Assembly: GCA_003415625.1 (NCBI GenBank)
Contig: PYIU01000009.1
Coordinates: forward strand, 62,001-126,000
Direction: 5' to 3'
Length of the DNA: 64,000 bases
From: Aquanectria penicillioides
Taxonomy: Eukaryota > Ascomycota > Sordariomycetes > Hypocreales > Nectriaceae
Made by a program: the position numbers and the translations under genes. Shown here in pieces: positions 45,134-56,999 of the stretch. Below the pieces are notes generated by a model that saw only the letters and a program-made list of their open reading frames with translations, did no database searches and was not told where the DNA came from. The number at the start of each line of letters is the position of its first letter. Positions within the stretch are counted from its first letter, which is position 1.

Positions 45134-45744
45134 GGTTTGTGACAGTGTGGAATTGATGCTTGATAGCTACTGGTTTCGTATGAGAAGCGAAGGGTTGCAG
45201 CCAACCAACCCAAGCCCTTTTATTGCTTCTGGGATACATAACATCGGCATACACGAACTTGTTGAGCCTCGGGTGTCGGGATGCACCCGTCGAAAGGCGG
45301 GGGCTGAGGATTATATTCCGCCGTCTCTTCAATGCCCAACCTGTGTGCTCTGTCGGCGAGGTAATCTGATGAACTGGATCTCAAGACTCGAATCCTGTTG
45401 CCTCATGATAATATTCGCGGCTTTATTTGATTTCTTACTTTTAATCCTGTATTTATAGATCCGAAGACCACAAGTGATCTCTATAGTACAATAGTTGTCA
45501 ATCGGTTATACAGCGCCGAGCCGATGACAACTGATTTTCGCAATTGCAATATAATGCATTTATTTATTATCAAGATTAGATCATAGTACAACTTTCATTA
45601 AACGTCATGCAGCATCTTTCCATCAGTCAATGTAGGTAAATAGTGGATAACAGGAATAGATTTTCGGTTGAAGAAATCATGGATCTACTGAAACAAATTG
45701 CAACCTAAGATTACTGAAAGCTACGATCAGCATATATCTAACTA
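45134..45744. promoter_or_regulatory. SDR3 promoter with CCTCGG; right limit of the motif series
   Basis: CCTCGG at 45267-45272. No gene is supported here. To the right the motif is not seen again in a promoter position. Confidence 0.55.
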
Positions 45745-47498
45745 TCATTCTCGATCAAGTTTAGCATCGTCAAGAACCCCTGCTCTGGCAGCTTCTTCAA
45801 AAATTAACCTCTCGTAGTCCTTGCTCCGGATGGTTGCTTGGACAGGAAATGGCTCATCTGTAGACTCTTGATTCAGAATCTTTGGATTATATGGACCGTC
45901 CTATGCGAAATAGTTAGCAAACGATTCTACCTCAGGAGTTAAGGAGAACAGACAGCCTTGTAGTTGACGCACTGAACCAGTCTTGCGATGTTGATAAAAA
46001 GACTCCTTTGAGCCAGTCGGTACCCAACGCAGATTCTACGGCCTCCTCCAAACTGCCACAGGCCATGACTGATGTCAGTTTCGTGACCATCCATCCACCT
46101 CTCGGGATAAAAGCTCTCGGGATTCTCGCATTCATTTGCAACTGGTAGTTCGTTTATGACGAAACCAGTGCCTTCTGGGAAGCGATATCCTTCAAACTCG
46201 ATGTCCTGGGATGCCACATGGTCGGGAGTTAGAATAAAAATCGGCCTCCACCGCAAGATCTCCTTGGAGATGGCACAAATAAAGCGCAAGTTCTCCATGT
46301 CTGCCAACACTGGAAGCCGTGCACTCTCTCCAATACCGCATACTACGTCAATCTCATCACGGGCTTTCCGGAAGGTCTCTGGATACTCCAACGCTGCCAT
46401 GACCATAATGTTGAGAGCCTCTCTTGTAGTATCGCTTCCTGCCTCAATCAACTGCATAGCAAGATACATGCAGTCTTCATCGCTACCTCTATACTTTGTG
46501 TCCTTATTCAAAAGAACATCTCGCACAAATGACGGTGGAGCGGTGCCATCCTCGATCTGCTTCCTGGCAGGAGCCCACCATGAGTTGTAGACATTGTAGT
46601 TCCATTCTGCCAAGGCCTCCCATTGTGGCCGCCAAAATTGCATGAATTTGGGCAACCTCGCCAAATCTGGGAACCAGTCGATAATGCTCGATCCAATGCT
46701 ACCAACAAAGAAGGTAACACAATTTTGGAGGTCAGCTAATTCCTGTGTTGATTTACTGAGTCGTTCTCCGAGGGTGATCCGATGAATGACCGAATTTGCA
46801 TATCGATAGTGATGTCGGTACCAGAGCTTTGGTTTGAAGACGTACTCGGCCATCATTTGTGTGCTTTCCACTTCCTGCCATTCACCGTATTGCTTCAATG
46901 CACTTCCACTGAGAAGGCTGTGCATCACCCGTCGTCGCTCCGACCAAGTCTCCTGAGGTAAAATTAACGACCTGCCGTCATGGCTAAGAATGCCACTTGA
47001 TATAGGCATTGGGGATCGCGTATTGGTGGTGATTCCTCGTTTAGCAATGATCTCAGAGACAACGCGGTGAGTATTGAGAAAAATCCAAGTCTTGGAACCA
47101 AAATGGACAGTCGCCATTTCACCATATGCGGCGAGGTTAAAAAGCTGTGCACATTTAAATTAGCAACTTAGTGTTTATATTTGCGTTTTACATACAAATT
47201 TATGGTCTGGGTCATGCCGGCCATCTTTTAATAGATGCAGCGATCCAAGGATCGGGTAACCTCTCGGTCCTGGAGGAAGACAGGGTTTCCTGCCATCTTT
47301 CAGTCGTCGTTTTCCTACGGGTTTAAAATACCGAGCAACCACGACGAAAATGGTAGCAATCCCAGTTGTGAAAGCAATAATGAAACAGAGAGCCGGGCTC
47401 TCCTGCTGTAAATGATAAAACTTTTTGTTTAATTGGCCGATCATGTTGCCTAAAGTGTTGTTCTGTGATGTCTCGATTCTTGAATCGTCAGTGGTCAT
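45745..47498 (-). CDS. Cytochrome P450-2
   Basis: Exons complement(45745-45900, 45954-47144, 47196-47498), 549 residues. The start at MTTDDSRIETSQNN precedes the anchor ALCFIIAFTTGIATIFVVVA and the hinge PCLPPGPRGYPILGS. I-helix IEAGSDTTREAL, K-helix KEILRWRP, PERW and heme-binding FGGGRRICVG are intact. The last donor is uncertain: GTCTGT after KA, or a GC donor after YK; both leave the DGPYNPKI tail in frame. It resembles the OrdA-like multicopy fungal P450s. It has no CCTCGG in its promoter, so it may be regulated separately from the cluster. Confidence 0.85.
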
Positions 47499-48273
47499 GT
47501 GCCTTCGTATGATTTGCGAGGAATTGCGTGCGTTGAATATAATTATGGTAATTGCCTCAGCATCTTCAGTCCCAGATTCATCCCTGCAATTGATCCAATC
47601 CTTCCGTCCGCCTTGAAATAATATCGCATACTGGAGCGGGGGTGTTGACATCACTAGGCGGCCGCATATCACAGGCACCGGAGAGATTCCGCCAAACTCC
47701 CGGAAGCGGCGGATTTAACGCAAAGAACTGCTCGGTTTCTAAAGCCCTGACTACCAAGCCTTCAAACCAAGTCAACGAAGATATGAACTGCCATCGCACC
47801 TCCATATCCAAGGCATGTGACACACAAGGCTGGAGGAGCGTAACGGAACTGATCCGACTGCCCCACTCCTCATTAGAAACCCAAGTTGCAATAAGAATTG
47901 TGTATCGGAATAGATCCGTTGAGCGCCAAAGTCGGTATATGATTTATAATCTAGCCTAGGTTATTCTTAAAAAAAAGAGCCTTATCTGGCTATACTTGTC
48001 CACATTGGATCATAGCTCCGCGTTCGACAACACTTCCACAACACTTCCACTAAGAGTTCCAACGACAAGGGGCGGGATCAAGCCGACAATTGAGCGGGTT
48101 CCGGCGGCCGACACAGGCTGTAGAGTTCACGGATGGGGCTTCACATGACAAGAGTCGAATTTAGACCGAGCCCACTTTAAGGAGTAACGATATGATTTCG
48201 AACAAATGATCGAGTGATTCCATGTCAGGGGCATTTTTCAGCCCACCACCATAAAATATCAGACAAACTAAAG
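47499..48273. other. Divergent intergenic region without CCTCGG site
   Basis: 775 bp between P450-2 and the decarboxylase. No gene and no CCTCGG/CCGAGG hexamer, in contrast to the promoters to the left. Confidence 0.5.
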
Positions 48274-49441
48274 ATGCGCGGTGGTTATCCAATATTCGTT
48301 ATTTTTGCAGCTCTAGTCACTCCTTTGATCTTTGCCATGATTCCATTTCGCCGTTTGGTCTATGTTATCGGCACATTTGGAGCTGTGGTATGGGGCAACC
48401 GCATCGACACCCATTTTCACGCCCTTCCGCCTGCATACGTCGACGCGCTTGGGGCAGCTGGTGGTGATCCATCTGGATACCCTACGCCCGATTGGACTCT
48501 TGATGCCGCTATCAAGTCCATGAATTCGATTGGAACCTCACTAGGTATGGATATCCCTCCTCTTTTGACCCAGCCGTGTATTAACCGCTGGTCGTCCAGG
48601 CTTCCTCTCCATATCGTCGCCCGGAGCCCCTATTGCTGGGACAGGTCAGGCAGCTCGAAATCTATCCCGAACTTTGAACGAGGTTTTGGGTGGTCACTCT
48701 ACGGCCAAACAATATGCCGGGAGAATTGGGTTTTTTGGCGTTCTTCCCGACTTCCAAGATGTGAATGGGACCTTGGAGGAGCTAGATTTCCTCTACACCA
48801 AACAAAAGCTTTGCATTGGCGTCACAGTGTTCACCAGCTATGGTGGCAAGCTTCTTGGGCACCCAGAATTTGCGCCCATTTGGGCCAGGCTACAGTACTA
48901 TAAAGCTCTGGTATTCCTACATCCTTCTGTGCTTGACGTCACACCACATCTCATCGGCCCGGCGATCCCGCAACCCATCGTTGACTATCCCCTCGCCACA
49001 ACTCGCGCTGCCGTCGATCTGGTTATGACCGGTGTATTCCGAGCATGTCCTAATGTTGATATCATTCTTTCGCATGCTGGAGGCACCATCCCCTTCGTCG
49101 GAAGCCGTGCCATCAACTCTCTTGGTATTCCCAGCGTTGCGGCTTTGGCCAAAGTGAATTTGCTCCAAGCCAAGAATGACTTTGCACGATTTTACTATGA
49201 CATCGCATTGAGCACAAGCTCTGCTCAGCTAGATGGACTTTTAGACTTTGCAAGCTCCGATCATATCCTTTTTGGTTCTGATTTCCCTTATGCTCCTCAG
49301 TACGGCATTGATGCAGTCCTGTTCGAGTACGCGAAGTACGTCTCGACTAATTCACGAGGATCAAACGTTGCACCTGAAATTCTCCGCCAGAATGCACTCA
49401 CTTTGTTGAGCAAGCATTCGCAGGGCCAAAACTATTCCTAA
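48274..49441 (+). CDS. ACMSD-family amidohydrolase, PatG-like (6-methylsalicylate-decarboxylase type)
   Basis: Exons 48274-48544 and 48600-49441 (55-nt intron), 370 residues. Metal ligands are visible: HxH (His47, His49 in THFHALPPAY), the His in ALVFLHPS, the His in ILSHAGG and Asp in LFGSDFPYAP. DALGAAGGDPSGYPTPDW and TVFTSYGGKLLGHPEF follow the PatG subgroup, whose members decarboxylate 6-methylsalicylic or related acids. Unusually, about 45 residues with hydrophobic character (YPIFVIFAALVTPLIFAMI) precede the catalytic domain; a start at 48337 would shorten this. An aromatic-acid decarboxylase has no evident place in the branched-chain pathway, so it may be an independent neighbour. Confidence 0.85.
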
Positions 49442-50329
49442 ATGGCCTTAGTTGGACCAATTTTCTTTCTGGTCGTGGTTACTGTTTGTTGCACACGTTT
49501 AGGGTATGCGAATAAGGTCGGGCGGTATCAACCCCCTAACTTATTCACCTCATGTCAGGAAACAACTCTTGATACCCATCCCATCCTAGTCCTGAATTCC
49601 TTGCCCCAGATCCATATTCGCTCCAATGGTTCAGTAGACCTGCTAACTAGACTGACCACTTCATAGCCTTTTGCACTAGCTTCATATTATTTTAGCAACC
49701 CCTTTATTGGCCAATTTTTTAAATAGAATCATTGTCGTCAAACATCTCATCTTATCCAGGGATCAAGTGCGCTCGTAAGCTTGTTTCGCCATCACTGTTT
49801 TATTAACCCTGGGAAGGAGATTGACGAGTTAAATTCGGAGAAGAAGCGAGTTTAGGAGTAGGATCAAGCACGAAAGAGAACAGTCAGCAAACTAAAGAAC
49901 CGTCCTGTAATTTCATAGCCTTGTTATGTTATTGACCAGAAGAGTGGAGATCCCGCTCCAATGGCGCCAAAAATGGCGGCTATCTTACTTAGCATTGCTG
50001 TTGACGCCACTTGCACACTTGTGGCGGAACATTATTATGCACTTTGTGGCCTCTGCCTTCGACCATCTCCCGCGATCTAAGATTGAATTCACAAGTAGAC
50101 TGCATTACGGCACATTTACTTTGAACTGGTGGCTTGATTAAAATTGTCCTATCCATTATCATAAATTAAGGGTTGAAATCTATCCTAGAGAGGGAATGGC
50201 TGGCTGCAAAATATGGATTAAGCTTGCTTTAATGCCGATAGACCTTTACTTCGTATGCGTATGGATAAATTTTTAAAAAGGAGTGAAAAAGGGAGAGTCG
50301 TAAATCGTAGCTCATGTTGGGCATGATGC
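49442..50329. other. Intergenic, nothing recognised
   Basis: About 890 bp with only short, non-conserved ORFs. Confidence 0.45.
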
Positions 50330-51359
50330 TCATTTCTTGGAAGTACTCGTCGTGTAGGTCTTCGATGACCCACAATATTGAATCCAACCGTCCAGGTTCA
50401 TCTTCTTCAAGACAGTGCTGAAACCGTCAGTGCCTGCGCCACTGCCAGTTCTGGAACAAGCCTTGGTGACGACATTGGCAGCCATTTTGTTGGGGGCACC
50501 GCGGGGGTATTCGATGTGGAAGACTGGCTTGCCGGCCTTGATGAAAGGTGCAAAGGACTTGCACTCAGAGTACTGCACGCACTGCTCGTTAACTGAGAAG
50601 TGCACATCGTCAAGTACACTGGTGACGATGTCGGCGCTGTTCTTGAGGCCAATGGACATGTTGTAAGAGATGGCGGTTTGGGACAGGAACTTGACGTAAT
50701 CAATCGCATCGGCCTTGGTCAGCTTGAAACCAGTGTTGCTTTCCTGAACGACTTGTTAGTTGAAAAAGTCACCAAGTCAGCGCTATTCAGAGGGAGCCAT
50801 ACATAACCATCAACGTTGTCGGGGTCAACAGCATTGCATCCCTTCTGGCTGCATAAGCAATTCGCTGTTTCATGATATTTCGAACGTTGGCGCTTCGAAT
50901 GTCCATCCAACGCTCACCAGGCCAGCCATCCATGTTGTTGCCAAGATCGGTCGCCTGGAATTTATTCTTGTCGGATCTCCAGTTTTCCCAAGATCCAGCA
51001 CTGAAGTAGCAAATAACCTTCTTGCCAGCCTTCTGCAGGGTCTGGAAAGTTTTGATGTCATTGTCGTACATGTCTAAAGTCCAGACATTGACATCAGGGG
51101 AGAGTCCGGTACTAGAGATTTTGATAGGATTCGAAATAACAACCTGCCAAGTGTCGCCAATCTTGGGTTGCCAGATGGCGGCGTTGGTGGTGACCTTGCC
51201 ACTGGGCTTTGCTGCAGTAGCGGCTCTGCATCGAAGCTTGCCAGCATCAGCATTTACTGCGGCTGAAGCTGCCAAGGGGCTCGCGATGAGAATCCAGAGT
51301 CCGATTGCAGCCAGCGTCTTTGCAAAAGGCCGAGAGCTTCGGCAGGAGTTGGTGTACAT
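50330..51359 (-). pseudogene. Glycoside hydrolase family 114-like secreted protein, frameshifted
   Basis: Complement(50330-50743, 50803-51359). An N-terminal signal-anchor (LAAIGLWILIASPLAASA) is followed by the GH114 barrel: WQPKIGDTWQVV, VNVWTLDMYDND, GKKVICYFSAGSWENW, DGWPGERWMDIRSANV. Near 50850 the frame slips: the conserved text GCNAVDPDNVDGY is encoded, but one frame away from RIAYA; loss of one base would explain it. After the intron the frame continues intact to the stop (VTKACSRTGSGAGTDGFST). GH114 enzymes cleave alpha-1,4-galactosaminogalactan. It is a recent pseudogene or a sequencing error. Confidence 0.75.
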
Positions 51360-53399
51360 TGTGGATGTTCTAGACGTTGGGGTCATGGAGATTGGTGGGT
51401 ATGCCCGGAAAGTCAGAGCCAAGCGTGGGGATTGATGACTTCGAATATTCCAGGGGTCCCAATGATATGGCGAAGTCAAAGTGAGAAAGAGAAGGGGATG
51501 GTTGTGTTGTAGGATTGATTTTTCTTTTGACGATGGAGGATTCGAGCAGTGTTTATAGAATGTCCAGGTTCCGTATCAACTCGCTCAGGAGTATAGCAAC
51601 GGTCAATATGGCCTATTGCATCGAATGCAAGCACCACAATTTGCTCTCCCGCGATGGCACGATGGTTCACGCATCTAATTTAAGGTTTGTGTGTAGTGTC
51701 CAAACCCACCGATCCAAGCTCGCGTGCATTGACCGAATCTCGGGAGCGCAGCTCAGAGTCGACTCGAATCAGGCACCGCCAAGACCACGTTAGATCAACC
51801 GAGAAGCGGTTGTCGCCCGTATTACCTGCCTCAAGGGGATCTGTGAAAGTCATGCTTGTGAACAAGCGCTCTAGAGACGGCGATAAGCTGCTGCGTAGCG
51901 GAGAGCCAGAGGCCAGGCTTGCGTAGGCTCGCCAAGAAGCCATCAGCCGATCTGGGATAACATCGCGGACGAATCGAAAATCGCGACGGCTCAGTGGCAA
52001 CACTATTCCTTATTGGGACCACGTTCGATCTCTTGCCTGACTCGATTGTACGTCTTGTGGGTGGCGAAATCGGGCTTGTGCCAAGTCGCATTCCAACGCA
52101 CATTCCAGCCCCCTGATGGCTCTCATATTCCGAATAACTGCTTAAACCTTTACTTCACCAGTGGCCTCCAGCCGAGTTGCCGAGAAATGCGGGAGCCAAC
52201 TTTTGCGCGTCAGCTGTTAACAACGGCGAAAAGGGGTCTCGCGATTTTGCGGAGTTGCGTGCGACCAACGGGGCTCTAAACAATAAACCCACGTGTGTCT
52301 CAGGAACAGGCTGCGACAAACATTTTGCCAATAGCTGCCCGGAAGTCAGAATGAGCCCACGAAGGATTTTCATCAGTCGCCAACTATAAGCGATTTCTAG
52401 ACCATAGCGATTACAACCTAGCGCATATACACAGTCCTTAGCAAGAGGTAGGAGAGTCCGAATTGATGTCAGGATCTTTTAGCAATGAACAAAGTGAGAG
52501 ATGTCCGATATGGTACAAGCGTGTCGCTTTAATGGATCGGTACTACACCCATGCTTGCGGTCTGATTCGAGGTGTTGGAGCTGTCTCCATCAATAGCTGA
52601 ACAGGTTCGAGTGGCGATGGACCAGAGTTGCTTGGCATAGAAATGTGGGTTGTGGTAAGAGAATCTATGAGAAGAGGGACAGTTACGGTTGTAGATGAGA
52701 GTTTGCCGACTTAGAAAAAAAACGCTCGGTCTAACCATTCTGCGAAGAACTAAGGCGAATCCATCCATACAAGCCCCGTAACCCACTTAACTGTGGATGG
52801 CACCATAACGCTAGTTCATCGCTTTGGAATGCCAATGCAATATTGACCAGAAGCGAAGTCATGAACATGCTCATGTGACCATTGAATCCATCTTGGATTC
52901 AAAGTAGTCAGAAATCACCGATGATGCCATTGCTATCCATAAGGTGCTGTAATACTTTTTTTGGTACCTGAATAGCAACCCCTCTTGCTCCTTCGACGCG
53001 AGAGCCCCACAGAGCGATATTGTTAGCATCAGCATCAGGCGCTCGATCCTAGGCTTGTCATTGTACAGGACCTTCTTAAAGAGATCTCTGATAAATTCAG
53101 TTTTATGTCCATCCGTTTCATACTTATAATATTTGAGCCTGTGCGCGGTGAATATGAGTAATCTTCTATGTTTGGCGAGAAACTTCGAGCCGTACCATCA
53201 AATCATCCTCACCTTGTTTCCTAGGCCGCACAAATTTCCTCTCTCATAAGATCGCTTTAGCACCAATGTTCAATCAATATCCAAGGTCAAAGGGACACTA
53301 CTGGCACAGATGTGAGGACGTTCTTGATTGTCATTGAATGGGAGCAAAAATGCAGGAAAATGACTTCGAAGAACAACCACACCAAAGTGAAACAGGCGC
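51360..53399. other. Gene-poor region
   Basis: Two kilobases without a supported gene. A moderately GC-rich block at 51680-52380 has only overlapping short ORFs on both strands and could be an old, unrecognisable relic. Confidence 0.4.
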
Positions 53400-53600
53400 C
53401 TTTGCGGGAAAAGGGAAGGTGGAGGGTAAGTAGAAAATAAATAAATAAATGGCTGAAAAATTGTCAACTGAGCCAAATCACCTAAATACATAAACAACAA
53501 ATAATAGATAATAGGCCAACTTGGTCAATTGGAAGCACCCAAAAGAAACATCCAAATCGGCCGAAAGGATTGTGTATTGTGAATTCTTAGCCAGGCATCT
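53400..53600. repeat. Diverged repeat copy B (matches 55005-55200)
   Basis: The order of short identical blocks (AAATGGCTGAAAAATTGT / AAGTGACTGAAAAATCGT, CCAAATCA, CCAATTGG-like, AAATCGGCC, TGTGTATTG) is shared with 55005-55200 in the same orientation. By eye about two thirds of the positions match. These look like decayed segmental copies. Confidence 0.6.
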
Positions 53601-53887
53601 AAATCTGTCCCAACCAATGATGGGCCACACATGCACACCTATTATGGGATATGGCGCACGCCCAGCTAGCTGTGCGAATAAGATACATTACATAAGCCAG
53701 TCGTGTGCGCAAGAAATGTCTCTCATTTATCTTTGAGAACAGCATTAATTTATATAATTAAAGAATGGCAATAATATATTCAAAATGTAGTTATCCTGTG
53801 TATAGTGTATTACTTATTGGTGATGCACTAGGCTGCCTAAGCATTGATGGCTGTAAATAGTTCCTTCCGTGAGGTGAATTGACCTTG

Positions 53888-54324
53888 GGCCCTGATCGGC
53901 TCGCTGACATTTGCAAATTCGATATTCGATATGGTGTTATTTTGACGCTAAAATACCAGACCTTCGGGAGACCCTTGTATTATAGAGTTATGCAACGTAC
54001 TTTCAGGTATCTTTTTCCACTAGCTTTAATTAGGAATAGATGCTAAGGAAAATACTGAAAATATGGCCATTTTATCGCTGAAATCGAGGAAAAATATCGA
54101 ACGTCTTTGAGCAGCATCTTTTTTGATATTCGATATTTAATATGGAATAAACATACCGTAGAGTAAGGGAAGCGCCAGGGTTAGGGTTGGGGTTAGGGTT
54201 GCTGGCATAACTCCTGCATGAAAGTACATATAGATACATTAGAGCATTGATGCGGACCCACAAGTCACTATGTCACTTTCGGGTTGATATCGAATTTGCA
54301 AATGTCAGCGAGCCGATCAGGGCC
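53888..54324. mobile_element. MITE-like element with perfect 38-bp inverted ends
   Basis: The 38 bp at 53888-53925 (starting GGCCCTGATCGG) recur as an exact inverted copy at 54287-54324. The 437-bp element has no ORF of interest; its interior is AT-rich and contains GATATTCGATAT motifs and a telomere-like tract near the right end. No clear target-site duplication is visible. Confidence 0.8.
54177..54200 (+). repeat. Interstitial telomere-like TTAGGG tract
   Basis: About four units of TTAGGG, one of them altered (TTGGGG), inside the MITE-like element. TTAGGG is the telomere repeat of most filamentous fungi. Confidence 0.75.
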
Positions 54325-54794
54325 TTATTAGGGACTAGGTGTAAACAATATACAGGCACGCGCAGGGACGGTCACAGCGGGCGACATGCGCAACGGGTCG
54401 GTCCAGATCAATTGGGATTCGTAAGGAACAGCTAGATAGTGGTCGCAGAATGCAGTCACCTATTTACAGTGCAGGGATTCCCTTGTGAGGATACGTGGCC
54501 TCAAGACCTAGGCCCACAAGGCCCCCGAGGTCGGCTTGTGGCCGGCCGCTATGTCTGTAGCGACGACCACCTTCGCCCAGCCGCTATATCCGTCAACACT
54601 AGGTGCTACGTCCTCCAGTCAGCGAAAGGGTACATCACTTATGTTCATGATGATAGAATCGGCCCATGTTCGGCAAGCGGAATTGATACTTGAAGAAGTA
54701 GAAGGTATTTATTATTGAATTGGTAGGGAAATTTAAACCGCGTTCCCCTTATATAATGCAGCTTATTTGCAAAGCTTGCTGTGCATATAGAGGC

Positions 54795-55320
54795 CGCCCA
54801 AATCATGTTGGTGATGACTAATATTTACACTTACCCTGTACCATTTCTCTCCCACTCACTCTATATTTCTAATCCTCCTTTAGTGTTGCATCTAGACTTT
54901 ATGCATTTCCCTGCGAAAATATTAAAAGTGAAAGCGGTGAACAAAAACCCAGCAAGGAAATGAACTCTGGAGAACACCAACGCCACCTAGAGCAGCGGAT
55001 GTCTTGTCAAGGAAAAGGGGCAGGTATAGAGGAAGTCGGAAAATGAACAAATAAGTGACTGAAAAATCGTAAACTGGACCAAATCATCCAAAATAAAAGT
55101 GAAGAAATATCAAGCCAACCTAGCCAATCAGACCTATCCAAACGAAACTTTAAAATCGGCCCAGAAAAGTGTGTATTGAGGATGCTTGCCTAGGCAGCCT
55201 TGGTGTTGAGAGCAGCCGACTTTCCCACAGAGACAGATATTACTGAATCCGTCTCTACTAATCATATTTATGCTGACTAATAATACAATTCCCCTGTACC
55301 AACTTTCCCCGACTCAGTAG
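54795..55320. repeat. Diverged repeats including a relic resembling the BVMO 2 last exon
   Basis: 55190-55290 matches 41065-41135, the last exon and flank of BVMO 2, in the same orientation: blocks GCAGC.TTGGTGTTGAGA, GCCG.CTT and ATCCGTCTC.ACTAAT.ATAT are shared. The reading frame is destroyed. 54800-54860 in turn matches 55258-55320 (ATCATGTTGGTGATGACTAA, CCCTGTACCA). These are degraded segmental copies. Confidence 0.55.
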
Positions 55321-55752
55321 TATGGTTGTTGATGCCAAGAATGAGGGTCCTAGCATACATCCCTCACAGATTCTGTGTGGTGCAATGATCAGCCTAGGTA
55401 GTCCTATGCGGACGAACTTCAAATGATGGTACTACAACATGGCAAACTTGAAGCTCTTGATGCGCTAAATCTTGCATCCGTTCAACCTCCTGTCAATTCT
55501 TAGTCAACATCAATATCAACCAAACTCATTCAGAAGTTCTTGGAACGCACGTCGGCTACACTTTCAATCCTACTAACTTGAGTCGAATTTGGCAACAGAG
55601 CGGTTCCGACATGATGTATCAGCCCATCCCTGCGATGATGTAAAGAGTGAAAATACTTCCTCATGTATGCCGGTATTGGCAACTCGTATCTCTTGAGCGC
55701 GGCTTGAATTCTGGAGAGGACATTTGTTGCTAGTGGAAAGGTGATCCTCATT
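55321..55752. other. No gene recognised
   Basis: Region between the repeats and the broken MFS gene; the minus-strand ORF at 55530-55751 has no family resemblance. Confidence 0.35.
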
Positions 55753-56347
55753 TCATGAAGGCACTAGCAAGGACAAACGATCGTATCTATTCAGCGGTAG
55801 TGCAACGACGACACCGCTGAAGAAGCCCGTGACGAAGGCCTCGACGACCATGCCGGCGGCGTTGTGCACGCCGAGCATGCACAGCACGGTAACGCCAAGG
55901 ATCAGCGTGATGGGCGCCATGGTGTTGAAGACGCCGATGCGGTCCGACAGCGCGTTCGGCGCGATCCGTCCCAGAACCGACCCGGCGTTGAAGATAGCCG
56001 CCATGTAGAAGGCCAACGACTCGTCGGTGAAGCTTGTCTCGTAGTAGGTCTGGAATACAGCAAACGCATTGATCATGCCCCATGTGCTGAAGAAGAGCAT
56101 GAAGCCTGCGGCGACCTGGAGGCTGGAGCCATGCGATGAGCTCGCCGTCGGGAGGGGCCGAGGGCGCGTTGGTGAAAGTTTGAGGGTTTGCCAGCTGTTC
56201 TGGATCATGTAGATCGGATTGCACCTTGGCTTCAGTATCGAATGGGTCGGCATTGGTAGTTTCGCTGCTAAGTTTGTCTGTTGCCATTTCTTCTTTGCCC
56301 ACGCCCGTGGCAGCTTCAGACCCCAGGGCGTAGCTGGAAGTATACAT
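55753..56347 (-). pseudogene. Monocarboxylate-transporter-like MFS gene, truncated and frameshifted
   Basis: The first frame gives PPDGELIAWLQ, the usual start of helix 1 in fungal monocarboxylate-type MFS proteins. The next part, VAAGFMLFFSTWGMINAFAV, is one frame away; a repeated CCTCCAG heptamer at the junction explains the shift. The text then jumps from FQTYYETSFTDES directly to LAFYMAAIFNAGSVLGRIAP, which belongs near helices 7-8, so helices 2-6 are deleted. The C-terminal part is missing after GFFSGVVVALP. Clearly non-functional. Confidence 0.8.
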
Positions 56348-56999
56348 CTTAGCTGACGACTGGTGAGGCTTATGCAGTCAGGATGTTGTCGATGAAAGAT
56401 GGCCTACTGCGCGTATTCTAACATGAATTTCAGGGGGCCAGACGAGACGGAATAGCCACTCGGACTGATGGACAAATTTGTGCACAAATCACACCCGTGT
56501 CTTGTTGTGTCATTGATACAGATCTTAGTTAATATAAAGCTCTGTGCTGCTGGTTTAGAAAGCTCTGCAGTATAAAAGAGCAACTTAAGTAGCAACTGAG
56601 GAGCATCTTTGTCGGGCGCTCGTCCAGCTACACAGAAATGGTGCATTTCCACCGGAGCGGGTGAACGCCGCGCATGATTTCGAATGACTTCAGCAACACG
56701 GGAATGACAATGGCATCAACTATAGTTAGGAAATTGCTCTCGATCGTCTGAATAATCGGAGCTGTAAGTTCGACATGGCGGACTCTAGCGAAATGCCAGA
56801 CTTCGCCCGCGACGGCGGAGCTCGTCTTGTCGACAACATCTCCAACTCAACGCATCACCACAGTTTCATAACCCGACTTTCATTCTCCCCGCCGCGCGGG
56901 AAACTCCCTCAGATGCCGGACCACCGTCCACGACGAACGTGGAAAACGAGGAGCTAGGGACGGCAATGTCCTCAAATAACAAGGCCACAAGCCACGGCG
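56348..56999. other. Spacer between two pseudogenes
   Basis: No supported gene. The 5' end of the following transcription-factor relic may reach into this stretch. Confidence 0.35.

Noticed and set aside
45015..45458. 147-codon plus-strand ORF
   Set aside because: Antisense to the 5' part and promoter of SDR3, whose protein is clearly conserved.
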